A stretch of DNA of 64,000 bases from Gamsiella multidivaricata. Its lineage: Eukaryota > Mortierellomycota > Mortierellomycetes > Mortierellales > Mortierellaceae. The notes under the pieces are model-generated. The model did no database searches and was not told the DNA's origin. It was given only the letters and a program-made list of their open reading frames with translations. Shown here piece after piece: positions 1-12,545 of this stretch (the first letter of the stretch is position 1; each line of letters starts with the position of its first letter). The DNA is taken from NCBI RefSeq assembly GCF_025024155.1, contig NW_026251823.1:1-64000 (forward strand). The letters are read 5' to 3'. The translations under genes were made by a program, and so were the position numbers.

Positions 1-1192
1 TTTGCGCCCATAGCCGGCTGACGTTCTCCTTGGCCTTTATGGCGTTGTGAACCTCCCTTAAGTAAGAGCTGGTTCCTCCAAGCGTTGATGTCGCACGTGG
101 AGGGAGGACGCTCTCGGGCAGCCTCCTGTAACGAGCTGCATGTAGGTCCTTCACTTTGTGCGCCGAGATGTAAGCGGAATCTATCCATTCTAGTTGATCC
201 TCGAAGCATGTATCCTCGTTCGTTGTAGGTTCTCAGGTCGATGAGAGGTGAACTCATATCTGGTAGATCGAGAACGTTTTGGTCGTCTTCTGGTGCCCTC
301 CTTCATCTTTTCGGGGACCGCCTGTTCCAACTCTGGAAATAAGTTGAGCCAACAAAATCCCGGTTTCATCATGGAAAGTTATATCTATGCAGTGAGATGA
401 GTGTGGACCTTCAGCTGGAGGGGCTTCACTTGCTCATCATTTAGGATCGCGCATGTCCAAAAGATAGATATAGGTTTGTTTCCTAAAAGTGAACGAAAGT
501 CTGGGCAATTCCTGACAGCGGTGCCAAGGTATAGCGGTTACTGTTCGTGCGGTTGAGCCGTACGAAATCCGTGATTGCCGGTGCGTTATGACCGATCTCG
601 ACGTTCTGTTTGGGTAACGGGCCCCTCTTGAACGTTTCCTTGATGCGATGTACGGAATAGGTTCAGGACATTCGTTCGGCCATATCGAGCGTATGCTGCA
701 CGTATGATTTGAGGAGTTAAATCAGAAATGTACCAGTAGGATTTTGTACATAGCATTCCTTGGTAAATAAACGGCAGAGGAAGACGGGACGAAATGGTTC
801 CTGGTCTATTTCCTCAAAGACCTCATACAAACGTGCCCATGCGCTTTCCCTCCGCTTATCGAACGTAGCAAGCGTTGAAAAGGTAACGATTATGGTCTTG
901 TAACCTTCGAGCGCGGATGATCAAGAACAGTACCCCTCGATGGCCGATGATCTATGCGCAGCTGTCAAGTCACAGTCCCATTGCCCAAGCTGATCCCTAA
1001 CCTGAGTGTGTCGTCGCATCTCCCGTTCTGCGAAGGAACAAGGCCCCTCTTCGGAGCCTCATTCTAAGGGGTCTCATCGTAAGTGTGCTTTGTATCTGAA
1101 GCTCTTGTCGTTTCTGGCCGTGGTCCTCCAACTTGCTTCTATTCGAAACTCTTCTGTAGTCTTTGTTCTTAGACTCTGGCTCTAGGTCTTAG
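1..1192. other. No supported gene at left edge
   Basis: Only short interrupted frames are visible. The base composition resembles the adjoining transposase relic rather than a coding exon, so this may be more of the same decayed element. I see no splice-consistent gene, RNA gene or repeat. Confidence 0.4.
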
Positions 1193-2058
1193 TCACCTCT
1201 CGCCCCTCTTCGTGATTGGTACGCAATTTATTACAGTAAGCTTAGTTTGATTAAGGTTTTTGTTGACGCGTAGAAACTTTACTGAGCAATGTATCCAAAT
1301 GGCGTTAATCTCATTTTGTCCTCGATCGGTAATAGCCACAGTCGGCTGAGACTCGTCATTGCATCTTGCATCCACCTTTGCTTTTAGCTGATAAAGTCAA
1401 CTCACCGGAACACTTGAATGTTGGTTCTTTGTCAAGAGGAAAGCAACAGAAATACGATAGCCTGTCTCCCTATTTATCACGACAATAGGAAACACGTAGA
1501 TGTCGTGCTTGATAAGAGATGGAAGAATACGTAGTGCATGAGTGATTGTCCGCTTCGAGCATGACAAAAGAAAATGAGCGGAATAACATGCCCACAGGCA
1601 TGATGTGTCATCAAACGGAGCACACCTCCCCATTTCCTCAGCTCGTTCAGCTGCCGCGGCGATGCAAATTCTTGATATAGGCAGCGATCTTGATCGTAGT
1701 AGGTGAAATAGCTTTGCTTCTCAGGACCTTCCATCCAAAGTCGCGCCAAAACAACTAATCCACGTTCTTACTCATTTTTTTGCAAGTTAGTATATACAAA
1801 ATGTTGTAGAAGTCGTCATAGGTAATGAGATAGTCCCTGGAGTCTCGTTAGTTGTCGCCGCCTTCCATAAGCCGAGAAAACGTTGCACGACCGATGGTCA
1901 ACTAGTTCATGATCGCGGACATCGACATTCCTTTCACCAGCATAGGATTTAGCCTCTCTTTCTTGGCTTGGGAGCTGTATTCGTGCAACTTGGTGGTGTA
2001 TACGTGCGGATGCCCTTGTGATGTAAGTCGGTGCCGATGCTGATGCCGTGCCTCCCAA
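1193..2058 (-). pseudogene. Decayed transposase relic, possibly MULE-like
   Basis: Several short broken frames on the minus strand read like pieces of one transposase. At about 1,400-1,630 there is FPIVVINRETGY followed by AFLLTKNQ, and at about 1,190-1,375 there is VAITDRGQNEINAI. This order resembles the catalytic region of Mutator-like transposases, where a conserved strand ending in a hydrophobic LLT is followed by a short acidic D...E.AI segment. A further piece lies at 1,816-2,058. Stops and frame changes separate all of them and no full-length frame exists. The family call rests on motif resemblance only; it could be another DDE family. The SWIM-finger fragment at 47.7-48.2 kb may be a C-terminal relic of a similar element. 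Confidence 0.35.
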
Positions 2059-2628
2059 CCATCGAGTTAGCTCGCCTTGAATTAAAAGGCCAGGCGGCTT
2101 TTATCGTCCTGGATTATGATATTCATGATTGCTGCCACTTATGCCGTCGCCGAAGAGACTATCATTCCTAGTTACATCACCGTCCTTGTCAGGCATGTCC
2201 ATCTCAGCTAGGCGAAGTCTCTTGATGTATAGTTGCTAGGAAGGTCAGAAGTAGCAGAGTGTAGCATCATCAGTCGGGTAGCCTGCCAGGGCATCTACGA
2301 GGGCTCACAACGCTCGGTCCAAGTACTCATTATCCTGACTCTCAGATGGGTTAATTGGTTGATATCCGGGACTACGGTATCCGGCCCGTCCATGTTGTGC
2401 TGTGTGTGGTGCTGTTCGCTGCGGTGCACATCCCTATTTCCTGGCTGAATGAGGCTGGATAGGAAAGAGAAAAATAGCGTCCTCACGTGGAGGTAGTTAG
2501 CATACTGCGTTAATGAAAAAGGAAAAAGGATGTTGCATAGCTACCCACTCAGCCTTCTTCCGTTTCACGCGACAACTTCGACATACCCATCTTTCTTGCA
2601 TAAGCAAGGCAACAGCGGATAAGGCGCC

Positions 2629-5600
2629 ATGGAGCAACAGAGCACTCAGGACGAGCTGGAAGGCTATATCCGAGGTAAGGATGTTCGGCTGTTCATACCC
2701 GTCGATGGAGTAGTCCGGTATGTGCTCTAAGAGACACAGATCAGTAACATATCGCTGCTTGGTTGCAATAGACATGATGGCGATGCAAAGCGAGTCTACG
2801 ACTGAGCAAAGCCTCTATGGACTGGATGCAGAGTTGGAGTGCCTCTTCCCAGGTAGATCTCAATCATTGCTGATAAAAAAAAAAAAAAAAGAGAGAGAGG
2901 TGGTCGCATCAACACTAACAAAAGCGCCTCTTCCGCACAGAAGTAGCCCGGGATCACAGCTTGAAGCAGTACTCGGCTGGTCAGATGCCGACCATGTCCT
3001 TCACTGTCGGTACCAATCTGATCCAAGAACCGTCTCCTCTTAGCGCTTCAGCGGTCACACTTTCCAAGGACTTACCGCGAGATCTTCTCGAGCAATGGTT
3101 GGAAAGCTCCTTGGCATCTTCGTTGCTTAGCAGTTTATCATCAGGCATCACGCATGATGGAACGGATTATCCGATCTGTGTCATATCACCACAGGTAGCC
3201 CCGTTGATCACCATCGATGCTGTTCACGGAATTTTCAAGCTGTGCGGGTATCTTCCATTACAGATCCAGCCATATGCGCACCCATCAGCACTCTCAGCCT
3301 ACCTGGCAATCTTGCCTCCGGGTTCGGTGTATCCAGTTTTAGGTGTCATGGTTTCCTGGCCAGACAAGCTACGCGTTTTAGGAAGTATTGCCGACTCCTC
3401 GGGCGATCCTGGCAGACTCGTTCCATGTCTTGATCCCATCATACCCTCTCAGAGCGAACCCCTGGCCACGAGCGTCAGGATACATTTAGAAAACACGCTA
3501 CAGCTCCTTCATATGGGGCTTACAGGGCATCCGCAATCCCGAGGGAAACTGCAGGATGATGTCCGGTCCCTGGAACAACAGCTCTTTTTCACAAGGGCAG
3601 AAGTGCAGAGACGAACCGTGAACACAGAGATCCTACGGGAGCGTTTACGTATGGAGCAAGTTATGGACCAACAGCGAACGTCTCTGCAAACATTCTATCG
3701 CAGCATCGGAAAGGCCAATCTGGCAAGTAACATGGAGCTGGCGGCGGAAGACAGTAGCAGGCAACGGTCCATGCTATCACGAGAGCTTAACGTGGAGATC
3801 AGGCTGATAGCGAATGCGAGGAAGAAGATCAAGGGTATGGACAGGGCCCTGAAAGGATTGAGGGACCGAGATCCATGGATGTCCGACTTCGTATCCCTGA
3901 GGCAGCATCAAGATCAGGCAGACTGCACAAGCACTGAACCAGCTCTATGTGTTCCTCTCTCCAAGTTCCAATCAGCCCCCGGCTTCAGCTATGAGCGGCA
4001 TTGGAGAGCACTTTCAGCGGTCAATTGCATCAAAAACGTGCTAGAACCCGGTCCGAGAGTTCCATTACCAGGCAACAAACATTCTGACAATGTCCCGCTT
4101 TTTCTAAATACTACTGCTGGGAGTGGTGCTGAGCCGTGCGAGCAGTTCAAGCCCTCCTTACTTGTGGCTCGCTTCCAACGTTGGGTGCTTGCTCGCGAAG
4201 AATCAGCACGAAGCGGATATGGAGAGACCTCACTGCAAGACGAGTCCACAGATTTGCTTTTGCTGGATGCCGAGAGTGACTTTCTGCGTTCGAACAATCT
4301 TGACGTGGACACGTATTACAGTCTGTGTGACAGACATAAGCTACAGCTTCCAGAGATGTCTTTCCGCGATACTTCATCTGTGGCTCAAGGTAGGCTTCAA
4401 AGTGATCAGACAGGCGTTCAACGATTGTATGGTTGAGCAACATCTGCGAGTATTTCTTTCTTATTATTGACGATCGTCATATTTCTGGCTCTGGCGACAC
4501 TAGGTGGTAAGATTGATAATGCTACAGAGTCCGACGGCAGTACGCGTGCTGACAGTCCGGCAGGAAGCGCTCTGGAAGGAAGCACTTTGGACGGAAGCCT
4601 GTTGGATGATTATTTCCAGCTGGATAGCGCTCCCTATCAAGAAGCGACAGAACCACGATGCGAACCAGCTATGCACTTACCGTCCATACTGGCCTGGTCA
4701 ATCCTCAGCCCAGACGCGTCTCTTGTCCCGATCAACGAGGATCCTCGCGACCAATCACACACTGACCCCGATTTTATCATAGAGGAACCGTTACCAAACA
4801 TTGCTACTCATGTCCGGGCCTTTACAGAGGATTCTTACACGCCAATTGTGCAGAATACTCTCAAAAACATGTGGCCAAGACTCGATGGAACTCAACAGCA
4901 CCATCTCATGTCATCACTCGTGAGGATATTGGCCTCCATATGGAAAAACTTTGACCTTTTGGGTGGAAGTGCCCTTGAGGCACTTTTCGACTGCGATACA
5001 GCACGGGACATCTCGCAAGAGGAGGGGCAAGAGGAGCAACAAATTCACGAGCGCACTCGAGTCTGTCTGTCCACTATTTTGCCGACCAACGCTGAAATGT
5101 TCACTGTCGACTGGGAATGCACCAAGGAGCCGACACGTCCTAAGGAGACCGCGGAAGAACGTTTGTGCAAACTTGAGAACGAGTTTCTGAATCGTTCTTT
5201 CTTGGACGCTTTCAAAGAGGCCATTTCGCCTATGCCACGCTATCCTCCTCTGACGATCCACGATGACTCGAATAAAAACAGCGACGACTCGATCATAAGC
5301 GTCGACTGTCTACCTGAGCCTCGCATCGAGACTGAGCAGATGAGACCCAAGGACGGAATGGACGAAAATCGCCAATACTCGCACTCTTTTCTGGTATCTG
5401 GCAGCGGTCATGCCTCGCAGCGAATGACCACAACAAAGGCAAGAGCACAGGAAAGCATCACAACTCTGAAGACACATATCTTGCCCCTCAAGATAGATAC
5501 TCAACGGAAGTGTAGCTGGATGCGCCCGATGGATTTTTCGCTAGACGATGTCCTTGTCCAGGCTGAGATCCGAGACCCTACTATAGCAGACAAGGACATA

Positions 5601-6566
5601 GCTATGAGCCATGCTGGACATAGAATACCCAGTATCGTGGGTGTGTCGAGGTGGAAGACGCTTTTCCCTATCAAAACTGCAGCTGGTCTGCTTGAAGGAT
5701 CGGTACCAAGAAGCTCCAACATGTTTCAGACTAGGGCTCGGTCGTCCTCATATCCGCTTGTTCATCTGCTGACTCTTCCAGACGTGTTTTGTTCGACAGA
5801 ATTTGGAGGACAGGATGATGGACCTAAAAGAGCGGTTGTTGATCTAGAACAGGAGGCAGACAGGTCAGGGCCGTGGCGTGGTTTAGCATACGACATGCGC
5901 CTTTGTTTGACCAGACATGACCCTAAGGCTGGGCAGTTTCTGGCCTTGTCTTTAGAGGACAAGGAGCGTGTGCTATACCACCGCTGGATGGTAGCATGGC
6001 ATGAGCGATCGCCGCATGCACCCAAGGCCGCCCGGACGCGGTTTGAGATGATGAGGACTCTTGGACGCTACAGGTCCGAGGGGCGCAGGCGTAGGACTGA
6101 GGGGATTGATGATCGAATGTCAGAGCAATTACGCCAGAGCGGACAAGGACAAGAGCAAGGGGAACAGCCCAGGAAGAAGACACTTAAAGGGTGTGCTCGA
6201 TGTGTGATCGAGAGAGAGGAGAGAGAAATGGCGTCGCAGGAGGTGGGATGGTTTGAGGAAACAGCCCAGTTTCTGGACGAAATGTTGTGCGAGAGTCATG
6301 GGCGTGCAGGGGAGGATTGCAGTGATGACGATGGTGTTCCTGCAAGAGAGCAATTGCAGACACTTGGGCTGAGCAGCGAACAAATGCAGCAGCTGGCCCT
6401 TGCGCTGGGGATGGACAGAGTGGGAGATGATGATAGCCATGGCTCTCATTATGGTGGTGGTGCACGACTGCAGATGCCTCTGCTGCTGAGAGAGAAGATG
6501 CAGTTGTCGGAGGAGGAGAGGGCCTTGGTGAGGACACAGATTATGTCGTCGACAGGACGTAGGTGA
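2629..6566 (+). CDS. Large protein of unknown function with a central coiled coil (4 exons)
   Basis: Splicing 2629-2674, 2772-2852, 2941-4389 and 4504-6566 gives one frame of 1,212 residues. All three introns have GT-AG ends and all junctions keep phase, which also joins two long frames that overlap no other gene. The start ATG follows GCGCC and opens MEQQSTQDELEG. Residues of about 210-330 are rich in Glu, Arg, Gln and Leu and look coiled-coil (SLEQQLFFTRAEVQRRT region). The middle is acidic and low-complexity. Near the C terminus there is a Cys pair in GCARC, a basic stretch with RRRRT, and an acidic tail. I do not recognise the family. The long coding run and phase-consistent introns make the gene solid; the function is unknown. 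The first two small exons are the least certain part. Confidence 0.75.
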
Positions 6567-7040
6567 AGGGGCGTAAGTAGCCAGCACCCAGTCTGGATAT
6601 ATCTGGCAATAAGAGCACGGCCCACATCCAAAGGAGGGGTAGTTTGTCTATGTTCGCTGCCACAGCCCGCCGAGTCTAATGTGCGCGAGAAAGCGTGCGT
6701 GAGAGTGTCCAGCAGACAAGCATGCTGGTGGATGTCATCAATGGCCAAAAAGAGGGCTCTCCTCCCCTCTGTTCTGCTCAGTCCCTTGCCTTTCCTTGGA
6801 TAAATATGCCCTTCAATCCCCTAATCCAGCCTCTTTTTTCCCTTTTCTCACCTCGTTGTACATCCGCCTCCGCCATCACCACCACCTCCTCCTTGCATCT
6901 CATTCCCCTCTTCCACCTGCTTGACTCTGCTCCAACGACAACTCTACCTTACTTTACTTTGCTTTACTCTGTTTCTACTCCTCTTGTGTCCTCGTACACA
7001 TCCTTGACAAAGAACAATTGCAACAATAACATCCCCTCCG
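6567..7040. other. Intergenic region with pyrimidine-rich leader
   Basis: About 470 bases separate the unknown gene from the phosphatidylserine decarboxylase gene. From about 6,840 onward the plus strand is strongly C/T-rich, as expected for a fungal promoter and 5' leader of the downstream gene. No conserved motif was identified. Confidence 0.5.
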
Positions 7041-7765
7041 ATGATGTCTGCCGCTATCGCCCCGCACTCAGGCGCTGCAGGCACAGAGGTAACCCCCATG
7101 GGCCAACCGGCGCCGGAGGAGGTCTCTACCCGCATGAGACTCCAAATCTCAAGAGCAACGAACCTGGCCGTCAAGGATCTGGTACATATGGAAGGCATCC
7201 TCAACGGATGTGTGGTTGTTGAGAAGTGTACATTTGGGCGCTCATTACTAAATATATTTATTCGTCTCCCGTAGAATGGCTTCTCGGACCCGTATGTCAA
7301 GGTCTCGATCGGTGGCCACAACTTCACCACAAAGTTCGTTCCTAAGAGCCTGAATCCAGTTTGGAATGCCCACTTTGACTTCGAGCTCGAGACCCAATCG
7401 GTACCGGACCAGGTCACCCTCATGTTTTGGGACAAGGACTGGATTAGCAAGGACGACTTCATGGGCACCGTCAGCATCCCCTTTGACGAATCCTCGATCT
7501 GGTCTGATGCTATCCCAAAGCACTTTGATGACCCAGACAACCAGGTAACAATTATGTGATATTGCGCGCATTAATACGGCCTGATGAACTCGCAATGCAA
7601 TGCTGTCCATCTCTCTCTTTATTACCGCCTCCCCTTACTCGGGTGAATACACAAACAAACAAACAAAAAATGATTGACCAAGAATCACAGAGGATATGTG
7701 TTGTTGTGTGGGGTGTCAATGGCGGTGTTCGGTGTTGCTCCATGCTACGGGACGACGATGGTCCG

Positions 7766-7796
<31 letters not shown>

Positions 7797-10692
7797 GCCC
7801 GCTGGCTGTCTGCCAACCATGACAGTCAGCAAGCGGACTGATGCGACAAAGGCTGTGCTAGTCTACCCATGGACGGACGTCATCATTGCTAGATCGCACC
7901 AGCATTATAGCCACCCTTCCCTTGCTTTTCCCTGCGTTGGTCTAACGTCTTTTGGACGCGCTCCATTGCCTATTGCCTAGTCCAAGTGGTTCCAGCTTAC
8001 TACCCTCCCAGGAAAGTCGTCGAAGGTCAGCGGCGAAGGTATGTTCGCCCTTCTACACTGCCTTGCCTTATCGTCTTTTTGTGCAACGGCGGATTGACTA
8101 TCTACGTGCATCTGATTTGATATCACTTCGCCCTGGATAGTCGAGGTCAAGTTTGGATTCCTAGACTCTGCCCTATCACCTATCTATGGAGACTCGCGAA
8201 AAGAGTGCCAGAAAATCTGGACCACGCTCTTGAGCGGACGGAATCAGCTGGGTCTAGGCCAGCGACAGTACCGCAGCTCCGACAACAAGACCATTTCCAT
8301 GGCAGACATCCCCTTGGCTGTCAGCGAAAATGACCCTTCACTCGGAAACAACACATCTCGCCAGGACCAATCCTCACCTACTTCGACATCCTCGACTAAC
8401 GACCTGCACGGCATCGTCTTTATGGAGATTGTGAACGCCGCCCATCTGCCGCGGCTACGCAATGTCACTAGGACGGGCTTTGACATGGACCCCTTCGTCG
8501 TCATCTCCTTTGGAAAGTACATCTTCCGAACCAGGGTGGTACGCCACAGTCTCAATCCTGTGTGGAATGCCAAGCTCATGTTCAGAGTCCACCATGGCGA
8601 GGAGAACTTTAGCGTCAAGTTCTCTCTGCACGACTGGGATAAATTCAGTGGAAACGACCATGTCGGCGCTGCCATACTGCCTATCAACAGCCTTATCCAG
8701 GCGGCTAATGAACAAGAAGAAGCCCCGGTTTACCCGTCAGATCCCTTGGCCGACGGTGCAGATCCAGATATGAGGGAACATTATCTCAATATTGTCCTTG
8801 ATAGTAACATTAAGATTGCCACAATGGACCCGCACCTATGCATTCGCGCAAAATTTGTCCCCTATACAACCCTAAGACGGCGCTTCTGGCTCAGTCTCGC
8901 AAAGGCCTACAACGCTGACAACGAACGTGGTCGTTACAGTAAGGTCCTAATTCAGACGATGCTCGAGGGACTTGGCTCGACTCTCTCCAGCAAGACCATC
9001 GACAGCTTCTTTGCGCCTTTCAACAAAAATCCAGAGAAGGACGAGTTGACGTTTGACGAGTTGTTTGAAAGACTGGAGCGACAAGTTAAGCTGGACGATC
9101 GTGCAACGGCCCCTGCTCCAGAACCGGTCTCTCTGAAGAAGTGGTTTAGACGGTCCCGTTCCACCAATCCTTTGGATACCAGCTCAAAGGATGATCAGGA
9201 GGGAGGGGAAGAGGACCAGGAGGACGCAGAACTGTACCGGGACCTCACCCGCAGCCAGGCCCCACGCGAGTCGAGTCCTCAGGCCGCAGACATGGTCGAG
9301 CCCACAGAAGCCGATTTTGATCCGCAAAGTTCAGAAGGGGAACATGTCATCCGCATATCGACGTGCCCTATCTGCCACGATGCCGGCCTTGGCCACAAAT
9401 TGGAGACGGACGTCATCACTCATATTGCTGTCTGCTCAGGCAACGATGGCTTCAACATGGACAAGCTGATTCTAGGTAACTTTGTGACCGAGGCGAATGC
9501 TCAGCGCAAATGGATCACCAAAGTAGTCAAGAGTCTGGGCTATGGCCGATATGTCGTTGGCAAGGTAAGGAGTGAGCCAGATTTGACTATATTTTAGTCC
9601 GAATACTGCAGAGACGCTCCACTTTTCTGACCTTCCCTTCTCACCTTTTCTTTTCTTTTTTTTTTTTAATGAACAGAGCAACGCAAACATTATTGTCCAG
9701 GACCGTGCAACGGGAGCCATGTTGGAGGAAAAGATGCCAACATTTGTTCGCCTCGGAATCCGTTTGCTCTACAAGAGTCATGCGAACAAGATAGGCGTAG
9801 GCAAGATTCTAGCGGACATGTCCAGGAAGCAGGGTCTTAAGTTTGATGATCCACGGTCGAAACGCGACATCGAGCCATTTATCCGGTTCCATAATCTCGA
9901 AGCGCAGATGATGGAGGTCCTGGAGCCTGTCCAGAACTTCAAGAACTTTAACGAGTTCTTTTATCGCAAACTCAAGGCCAGTGCACGCACATTGGCCTCA
10001 CCGGGAGATGATCGAGTTGCTGTCAGTGTGGCCGACTGCCGGATGACATGCTTCCAGACGATCTCGGACGCACAAAAGTTCTGGATCAAGGGACGGCAGT
10101 TTACAATTGCCAAGATGCTTGCGGACGAAGAATTGGCCAAGAAGTACGTGGGCGGTAGTCTGGCCATCTTCCGTCTCGCACCTCAGGACTACCATAGGCA
10201 AGTTAATCGGAAGGAACACCGGTCTTTTTGCTGATATATAAGCACATTCAACCCTTCCACTAACAGAGCATCATGTTCGTTCTATTCTTAAACAATAGAT
10301 ATCACATTCCCGTCAAGGGCGTTCTCTCAGAATCTAGAGAGATTGTAGGAGAGTACTACACCGTGAACCCGATGGCTATCCGCAGCCAGTTGGATGTCTA
10401 TGGCGAGAACAAGCGTACGATCTCCACAATCGAGTCTAAGGAATTTGGCACGGTCGCATATGTGGCGATCGGCGCTATGATGGTCGGCTCGATCATATTG
10501 ACAACTAAGGGCGGACAAGCCGTCGAGCGGATGGATGAGCACGGCTACTTTGCCTTTGGTGGCTCCACTGTCGTTGTTCTCTTTGAGCCAAACTCGATTC
10601 ATTTTGACGAGGATCTGCTGCGATCGTCCAAGGAGCAAATTGAGATGCTCGTCAAGGTCGGCATGCGTGTCGGTGTTTCCACCAGAGCGTAG
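7041..10692 (+). CDS. PSD2: Phosphatidylserine decarboxylase, C2-containing Psd2 type (6 exons)
   Basis: The enzyme converts phosphatidylserine to phosphatidylethanolamine; Psd2-type proteins act on endomembranes (Golgi/endosome/vacuole). Exons 7041-7181, 7275-7544, 7981-8038, 8141-9564, 9677-10197 and 10299-10692 splice in phase to 935 residues. Domain order: C2 at about 15-160 (NGFSDPYVKV), a second C2 at about 244-345 (SLNPVWNAKLMF), an EF-hand-like segment at about 415-490, a CPICHDAG...H...C knuckle at about 568-592, then the decarboxylase to the end. Visible catalytic features are the Asp in VADCRM (about 750), the His in APQDYHR (804) and the FGGST self-processing site (about 891-895), whose Ser becomes the pyruvoyl group. 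The intron after DYH(AG) uses a GC donor; splicing it there restores DYHRYHIPVKG. The architecture matches fungal Psd2; the mitochondrial Psd1 type lacks C2 domains. Confidence 0.95.
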
Positions 10693-10935
10693 AGAGGAAG
10701 CAAGGGCATAATACCTTGTATGCTGTAAATAAACATCGCAAATAAGCATAGCGTAGCAACAGCGATGCGCATGCGTGCATGCATGGTAATGAACTTTAAC
10801 AGATTGTTTATTGCTTGCAAAAAAAAAAAAAAGACTATATAACAATGAAATATAAACAGGCGCAAGCCAAATGAGTAGATACAAGAAAAAAGGAAATGGA
10901 GGGGTTGCCTTCGAGAGGATGATTAAGATGCTTGC

Positions 10936-12545
10936 TTATTCGAGCTTCTTATCCGACTTCTTCATGAGTCCCTTGTCCTTGGCGAACTGCTCAGCCTTAG
11001 TGTAGACGGAAGACCACTGCTCCTGAGCAACCTGGCGTCCTTTACCGACATGCTGTTGAACGAGGTTGTTGGTCTTGGCGACATTGGCATCAATCAAGGA
11101 CTGGTTGTCGAGGTAAATGCGGGGTGCCGCAAAGAGCGAAATAATGATCATGGACAAGAGAGTGGTGGTCGAGAACCAGCTGCGGAGGGTCCAGATAGCG
11201 TAGAAGATACCAATGAACTAATATGACACCGCATGAACAATGTATATCGTTTTAGTACAATGATCATAACGAGAGAGAAAGAACATACCATGCCATGCCA
11301 TGTATATATCTCCTATCGAGGAATAGAATAAAGTACCTTCAGACTGCGTTTGTTGTTCTCAATCAAAACAACCTTGGCGAGCTCGGTGAGGATGGCATTC
11401 AGACTGTCAGTGACATAGTCGACACGGCGGTGGACGTTGTCCGAGTCCAAGTGCAAGAATTCTGCCGAGCGCGAGTAATACCTCCTAAAATTTGATTACA
11501 ACACGTTGGGCTCGGTGAGTAAAAGACGGTAGGCTTACAGACATGACGGAAAACAGGGTCCCAATAAAAGACGAGATCTTCTTCGCGCTTACTCTAATGG
11601 GCGAGGAGTGTTGGCCTTGTTGGTGACACGGTTGAAGACCAACAGACCGTTGACATAGACAAAGGCGCCTGCGATACCGAAGACAAAGAGGGCGCAGACG
11701 ACGTTCAGGAGCGAGACCCAGCGGCAGGTGAGCACCAGGCCGAGCGCGGACGCGAGTACGGCGCCCGAGACTGCGGGCTTCTCCCAGAGGACGAGGCTCT
11801 TGAGACGGGGGGTCATGTATCCATAGGGACCTAAACAGCGATGGACAGCAGAGGAAACAGACAGTATTAGCACTGTTCTTATTTTTCGGGGGAGGGGGGG
11901 TTTTTTGCACGCGACTGAAAGGGGAATCCATTCATATCCATGTGAATCTCTTAGTTGGTTGGCTGATGGGGAGTTTTTTTTTATCTTTGCTATCAGAAGT
12001 ATCGTCATCACCACTTATTGTGACATAAGCGGATCCATTGACGGGACTGCAGTAGGAAAAGAAAAAGAAAGTGTTGTACAACCGCGGGATAGTTCTGCAA
12101 CCGATAAGAAATATGGAAAAAGAGCCAACAATTCCAAGGCGAGGAAACACAAGGATACAATGATAGTAGCCCAGGCCTCCCAGCCCAATGCCCGTTAAAA
12201 AAGTACGAGACAATCGCACCGCGAATTGGCCAGGGTTCTCTTTGCTCCCGCAGACAGTCTCCTTTGCACACAAACACACATGGCGACGTTCCCCAAGCAT
12301 TGCAACAAAGACGTAAAAAAAAACGAAAGAAGGCGGTGTAGTGCAATACCTGCAGCGCCGAGGGAGTCAGTCTTGGGCTTTTCTACGGTCTCGGAGGAGC
12401 TGCGTTCGCGACGGATCAGGGCAGGGTCGATGGAGGACACAGGGAGGTTCTCGGTGAGGGTGATGTGGGTCTGCTGCTGGATGGTGTCCGAGAGGAGAGG
12501 GTCGGCCTTAAGGTAGTCGGTGTGGATGTTGTCGTGTTGGTCCAT
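10936..12545 (-). CDS. RTN1: Reticulon-like ER-shaping membrane protein (4 exons)
   Basis: Reticulons bend ER tubules through two long hydrophobic hairpins. Exons 12545-12350, 11830-11593, 11484-11337 and 11217-10936 (read on the minus strand) splice in phase to 287 residues with GT-AG introns. After a hydrophilic N terminus of about 75 residues (MDQHDNIHTDY start) comes SLVLWEKPAVSGAVL, the classic reticulon entry to the first hairpin. The second hairpin reads FIGIFYAIWTLRSWF and SMIIISLFAAPRIY. The C terminus is short and Lys-rich (MKKSDKKLE) and lacks a strict KKXX. Intron 1 is long (519 bases) compared with the others. Length and hairpin spacing fit fungal Rtn1. Confidence 0.93.

Noticed and set aside
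6129..6587. Minus-strand frames of 117-152 residues
   Set aside because: Shadows of the long plus-strand exon of the unknown gene.
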